Positions 6,380-8,910 of a stretch of 8,910 bases of DNA are shown here, one piece after another. The notes beneath the pieces are model-generated. The model ran no database searches, was not told where the DNA came from, and saw only the letters and a list, made by a program, of their open reading frames with translations. Position 1 is the first letter of the stretch; each line of letters begins with the position of its first letter. Position numbers and translations under genes: made by a program. The stretch comes from Candidatus Poseidoniia archaeon (lineage in GTDB: Archaea > Thermoplasmatota > Poseidoniia > MGIII > CG-Epi1), in contig JAKURS010000040.1 of the NCBI GenBank assembly GCA_022449705.1, positions 1-8,910 of the forward strand. Direction: 5' to 3'.

Positions 6380-6523
6380 ATGGTAGATTTCAAGGCGTTC
6401 ATCAAGGGCAAGCCAGTGAAGCTGGCAAACTGCTCGCAATGTGAAGTCGAATTCTGGGCGCCGCAGGAGCTTGACACAGTGGTCTGCTCCGCCTGCGCTG
6501 GCGGAAGCAGCGATAGCGAATAA
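6380..6523 (+). CDS. 47-residue zinc-ribbon protein
   Basis: A very small protein with C18-x2-C21 and C36-x2-C39 separated by 14 residues, the standard geometry of a single zinc ribbon, and a short acidic/serine tail. The basic N-terminus (KAFIKGKPVK) may contact nucleic acid. ATG 6380 is preferred to an in-frame ATG at 6329 because the latter would remove the gap holding the shared TATA box. It ends 8 nt before the C26 hydrolase, so the two are probably co-transcribed. Function unknown. Confidence 0.7.
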   Translation: MVDFKAFIKGKPVKLANCSQCEVEFWAPQELDTVVCSACAGGSSDSE

Positions 6524-6531
6524 GTCTGATT

Positions 6532-7164
6532 ATGAAACCGGTCGCGATTACACTCAGCCAGGAGAAATACATGAAGAATTATGCGGCATGGCTGGCGGAG
6601 GCGGGCTTCGCTGCCGAGCGCATCACCAGTGTAGAGGAACTGGAACGATACCCGTTGCTGGTCCTCTCGGGTGGGGGGGACATGACGCCCGGCAGCGGCG
6701 CGTTTCAGGGCGAGGTGGACGAATCACGTTTACGATACCCGAAGCCGGAGCGGGACGAGCTGGAGCTGGCGCTCCTCGCATCCGCACGAGAGCGGAAGAT
6801 GCCAGTTCTCGGTATCTGCCGCGGTATGCAGGTGCTCAACGTCGCCTGTGGCGGGACGCTATGGCCTGACATCAGTGACGGCGGCTTCGAGACCGCGGCG
6901 CACACCGGTGGCACGAAAGATACCGATGATGTCCATCACTGGGTCGAGATGGCCGGCACCGAGTTCGAAGTTACCAGTCACCACCACCAAGGCGTACGCG
7001 ACCTGGGTGACGGTCTCGAGGTGATATCGAGCGCGGAGGATGGAGTGGTTGAGGCGTTTCGGCACCGCGAGCTGCCATGGCTGGGAGTGCAATGGCACCC
7101 CGAACGCACTTCGGAGGGCACAGGGCGCAGCCTGCTGCAGGAATGGCTGCGATCACAATGCTGA
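6532..7164 (+). CDS. Class I glutamine amidotransferase-like hydrolase (peptidase C26, gamma-Glu-GABA hydrolase type)
   Basis: A 210-residue cytosolic hydrolase of the C26 family, which cleaves gamma-glutamyl bonds. The nucleophile elbow GICRGMQ places Cys96, and GVQWHPE places His189 and Glu191, giving a complete catalytic triad. VLSGGGDMTPG (about 44-54) is the N-terminal oxyanion-side signature and TSHHHQGV is the substrate-side motif typical of PuuD-like enzymes. At 210 residues it is shorter than the usual 240-250, with a compact N-terminus. The substrate (gamma-glutamyl-GABA, folyl-polyglutamate or another gamma-glutamyl compound) cannot be told from sequence. ATG 6532 follows the zinc-ribbon gene; no strong Shine-Dalgarno is visible. 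Confidence 0.88.
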   Translation: MKPVAITLSQEKYMKNYAAWLAEAGFAAERITSVEELERYPLLVLSGGGDMTPGSGAFQGEVDESRLRYPKPERDELELALLASARERKMPVLGICRGMQVLNVACGGTLWPDISDGGFETAAHTGGTKDTDDVHHWVEMAGTEFEVTSHHHQGVRDLGDGLEVISSAEDGVVEAFRHRELPWLGVQWHPERTSEGTGRSLLQEWLRSQC

Positions 7165-8000
7165 CCGCGACGCTGCTCGGCTCGGCGCAGGATGGTGGAG
7201 TCCCGCAGGCGGGCTGCCGCTGCGGCCACTGCGCCGCCGCACTGGCCGACCGGGTGTTCGAGCGGTTGCCGGTCTCGCTTGCCTTGCGGGCTCCGGGCGG
7301 ATTGCAGCTGTTCGAGGCAACGCACGCACTGCCGCGCCAGCTGGCGCTGGCCGGGGCACAGACGCCAGCCACGGTATGGCTGACGCATGCGCACCTCGGC
7401 CACATTGATGGTCTGGGGCAGTTCGGCACCGAGGTGATGAATACCTCCGAAGTGCCGCTTCACTGCTCCCCGGCAGTCGCAGATATTCTACGCACGACAC
7501 CAGCCTGGCATGCCCTGCTCGACCGGGGCAACCTGCTGCTCCAGGAATTCCGCAGCGGCGAGCCCGTCGAGTGCGACGGCTTCACGGTCACGCCGCTGAC
7601 GGTTCCGCACCGCAGCGAAGCGGGCGATACGCATGCGCTGCTGGTCAGCGCCGGCCGGCGTCTGCTGTTCCTGCCCGACCACGACGCGTGGGGCGCGACG
7701 CTGACGGCAGTCGGCGCCGCCAGCCCGCGCGACTGGTTCCGGCAGCTGGGTGCCGATATCGTGCTGCTAGACGGCACCTTCTGGTCGTCCGGCGAGCTGC
7801 CACGCCAAGCCGAGGTACCGCACCCGCCGGTACGCGAAACGCTGGAACTGCTCGGCACGCGGCGGGAGGACGACCCACGCGTTGTGTTCATCCATCTTAA
7901 CCACACCAACCCACTCTGCAACCCAGAATCCGTGGAGTCTACCACGCTGGTACGCTCCGGCTGGGAAGCAGGGCGGGAAGGGATGTCCTTTGGGCTCTAG
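7158..8000 (+). CDS. PqqB/PhnP-like metallo-beta-lactamase-fold protein
   Basis: A 280-residue MBL-fold protein. The N-terminus TLLGSAQDGGVPQAGC with CRCGHC (C20, C22, C25) is the PqqB-type opening, where a Cys cluster binds a structural zinc. The usual metal motif HxHxDH reads HAHLGH at 77-82, with Gly in place of Asp. Other matches are VPHRSEAGDTH, LPDHDAW, LLDGTFW and HLNHTNP at 246-252, close to the PqqB/PhnP family ends. No other pqq genes are visible, so a role in pyrroloquinoline quinone synthesis is not supported; a distinct hydrolase or oxygenase is as likely. ATG 7158 overlaps the C26 stop as ATGCTGA; ATG 7143 in frame is an alternative. Confidence 0.82.
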   Translation: MLTATLLGSAQDGGVPQAGCRCGHCAAALADRVFERLPVSLALRAPGGLQLFEATHALPRQLALAGAQTPATVWLTHAHLGHIDGLGQFGTEVMNTSEVPLHCSPAVADILRTTPAWHALLDRGNLLLQEFRSGEPVECDGFTVTPLTVPHRSEAGDTHALLVSAGRRLLFLPDHDAWGATLTAVGAASPRDWFRQLGADIVLLDGTFWSSGELPRQAEVPHPPVRETLELLGTRREDDPRVVFIHLNHTNPLCNPESVESTTLVRSGWEAGREGMSFGL

Positions 8001-8326
8001 CCCTTGGGCCAGTCCCCGATTTCGGTGTGGTAGAGCTGCTTGGCGGCGCTCGTGAAGCGGTAGTTGCGGTGAATCAGGTCGAGCGTCGCCTTCTCGACCG
8101 GGCTGAACCAGCCGGTACCGCGGATGATGGCCATGATTTCCTGCAGATCGCCGCGCGAGACGCGACCGTCGCCGTGCCCCGCCACCGCGCCCTCGGCGGC
8201 GCAGAGTAGCTCCAGATCGAGTGGCTTCATGCGCTGGCGGCAACTCGAGCAGTAGCCATGGCTGCGCTGGAAAACCCGGATTTCGAACTGGTCGCCACAA
8301 TTCTCGCAGTCAATCCAGTCGCTCAC
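7997..8326 (-). CDS. Zinc-ribbon protein of unknown function
   Basis: A 109-residue protein with C7-x2-C10 and C26-x2-C29 at the N-terminus, followed from about residue 50 by a helical region (GDLQEIMAIIRGTGWFSPVE, then a second helix ending in QLYHTEI). The first part is a zinc ribbon; I do not recognise the second. The start is GTG 8326 (MSDWIDCENCG), with an AT-rich box about 27 nt upstream and no Shine-Dalgarno, consistent with a leaderless mRNA. Its stop TAG overlaps the stop TAG of the convergent MBL gene within one CTAG. Confidence 0.72.
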   Translation of the reverse strand: MSDWIDCENCGDQFEIRVFQRSHGYCSSCRQRMKPLDLELLCAAEGAVAGHGDGRVSRGDLQEIMAIIRGTGWFSPVEKATLDLIHRNYRFTSAAKQLYHTEIGDWPKG

Positions 8327-8348
8327 GATGGGGAGTTGCCCGGGGTGG

Positions 8349-8357
8349 AATAAAAAC
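8349..8357 (-). promoter_or_regulatory. TATA-like box for the zinc-ribbon gene
   Basis: On the minus strand the sequence reads GTTTTTATT, centred about 27 nt before GTG 8326, in otherwise GC-rich surroundings. Spacing matches the other promoters of this window. Confidence 0.45.
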
Positions 8358-8383
8358 CTGCAGGGCGTTTAGGCGTTTTCAGC

Positions 8384-8399
8384 TACGCAATTGTGCGTA
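8384..8399. repeat. Short inverted repeat TACGCA-N4-TGCGTA
   Basis: Perfect 6-bp arms around ATTG, between the zinc-ribbon promoter and the AT-rich stretch. It could be an operator for a dimeric regulator; the short length means chance is possible. Confidence 0.35.
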
Positions 8400-8434
8400 A
8401 CGTCGCAGAATGTTACCACCCAAAAAAGAATATA

Positions 8435-8462
8435 TCACGAAAGCCTATATCTTTCGTCGTGA
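8435..8462. repeat. Imperfect inverted repeat / possible hairpin
   Basis: TCACGAAAG at 8435-8443 can pair with CTTTCGTCGTGA at 8451-8462, giving nine pairs with a three-base bulge and a seven-base loop CCTATAT. The inner CGAAAG/CTTTCG arms are perfect. It may be an operator or a transcript hairpin; no U-run follows, so a terminator is unlikely. Confidence 0.4.
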
Positions 8463-8603
8463 AAATAGGAGCATTTGACTAACTATCTCACTACACATTC
8501 AGCATATAAATCTACTTCTGAAAGCACAACAGTCCCTGGTGGGTTTAGGGTTTTCTCGGGCGCTGCGGTAGACTTATGCCTCAACGCCTCTACAGCAGTA
8601 TGA

Positions 8604-8765
8604 GTAGCCGTCTGGACTATACTTGTGCTCGTGATGGCCTCCTTCACTGGATGCCTCGGTTCCACCGATGATGCGGAATCGGATGGACAGGATGACGAAA
8701 CTACTGTTCCCTTTCCACCAGGTCGGAGCCTTCGTAATCCATGTCGTTCACCAAGCCTGAATTGA
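8604..8765 (+). pseudogene. Broken archaeal-type lipoprotein leader
   Basis: This frame reads VAVWTILVLVMASFTGCLGS followed by an acidic linker with DDAESDGQDD. That is the layout of an archaeal lipoprotein: hydrophobic segment, lipobox-like TGC (Cys codon at 8652) and a charged flexible linker. The frame is closed by TGA at 8601 immediately upstream, and its only ATG (8634) leaves a leader that is too short; an ATG at 8600 lies one frame away. The frame ends at 8765 inside the C-terminal part of the convergent gene. A truncated or frameshifted remnant is the best reading, with chance as the alternative. Confidence 0.35.
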
Positions 8766-8910
8766 CTGTTACGAAAATGGTGGCGTTGCCGGTTCGCTCG
8801 AATTCGCTCACTGCCAGCTTCAGTTCGCGCCACTCGTTGGCGCCGTCGTTGATGGCGCCGCCCGCAAGGTTGTCCTCAGTGATGACGTAAGTTGCGGAAC
8901 CGGCGGTCAC
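8701..8910 (-). CDS. C-terminal 69 residues of an unrecognised protein (N-terminus outside window)
   Basis: An open frame enters from beyond 8910 and ends at TAG 8703-8701. The visible part has alternating strand-like segments (SATYVITEDNLAGG, then WRELKLAVSEF and NATIFVTVNSG) and an acidic tail ending EREQ. The composition, rich in Thr, Asn, Val and Gly, suits a beta-rich extracellular protein such as a pilin, archaellin or surface protein, but no motif proves this. The GTG at the window edge is probably an internal Val and not the start. Confidence 0.55.
   Translation of the reverse strand: MTAGSATYVITEDNLAGGAINDGANEWRELKLAVSEFERTGNATIFVTVNSGLVNDMDYEGSDLVEREQ

Larger units (their letters stand above)
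8327..8700. other. AT-richer intergenic region with inverted repeats
   Basis: No intact gene is seen here. From about 8400 to 8520 the base composition is clearly more AT-rich than the surrounding coding DNA. Several TATA-like stretches occur (8430-8435, 8446-8450, 8503-8510), but no convincing start codon follows any at leaderless distance. Two inverted repeats and a decayed lipoprotein-like frame are listed separately. Confidence 0.6.

Noticed and set aside
7158..8000. Naming this gene pqqB
   Set aside because: The metal motif deviates and no other PQQ genes are present, so only family-level similarity is supported.
8483..8833. Minus-strand open frame of 116 codons overlapping the unrecognised C-terminal gene
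   Set aside because: Its first half is an Arg-rich shifted reading of the better frame (8910-8701) and the rest has no domain-like pattern; composition is unlike the neighbours.

Overview
The window is GC-rich, gene-dense DNA that most likely comes from an archaeon, probably a Thermoplasmatota-type marine lineage (the phylum is an inference). The archaeal evidence is that first genes of transcription units have an AT-rich, TATA-like box centred about 24-29 nt before the start codon and no leader, whereas internal genes are coupled through overlaps such as GTGA, two of them preceded by GGAGG. Translation terminates mostly at TAG. There are no tRNAs, rRNAs, CRISPR arrays or transposases.

Layout. 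(1) Positions 1-1488, minus strand: a secreted M14 zinc carboxypeptidase carrying two aspartate-rich, calcium-loop-like insertions in its catalytic domain. An in-frame TAG at 216-214 interrupts it; the same frame continues to the window edge with clear M14 sequence, including the third zinc-ligand histidine. (2) Positions 1540-4460, plus strand, divergent from (1) and apparently sharing its TATA box: a small Cys-rich protein, a two-domain GNAT acetyltransferase, a cysteinyl-tRNA synthetase (cysS) lacking the usual C-terminal anticodon-binding domain, and a glyoxalase II/persulfide-dioxygenase-like metallo-beta-lactamase (MBL) protein, all tightly packed or overlapping. (3) Positions 4509-4940, plus: a protein with two TFIIB-type zinc ribbons. 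(4) Positions 4943-6325, minus: a HIT-like Cys-rich protein, thymidylate kinase (tmk) and a small three-helix membrane protein. (5) Positions 6380-8000, plus, divergent from (4) across a second apparently shared TATA box: a 47-residue zinc ribbon, a class I glutamine amidotransferase-like (C26) hydrolase and a PqqB/PhnP-like MBL protein. (6) Positions 7997-8326, minus: a zinc-ribbon protein of unknown role, whose stop codon shares a CTAG with the preceding convergent gene. (7) Positions 8327-8700: a comparatively AT-rich gap with inverted repeats and what looks like a broken lipoprotein leader. (8) Positions 8701-8910, minus: the C-terminal end of an unrecognised protein.

Functionally the region mixes housekeeping genes (cysS, tmk) with small metal-binding proteins and hydrolases. 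I see no convincing defence, mobile or biosynthetic system. The points most worth following up are the in-frame TAG in the carboxypeptidase, the shortened CysRS coupled to a sulfur-type MBL protein, and the compact bidirectional promoters.
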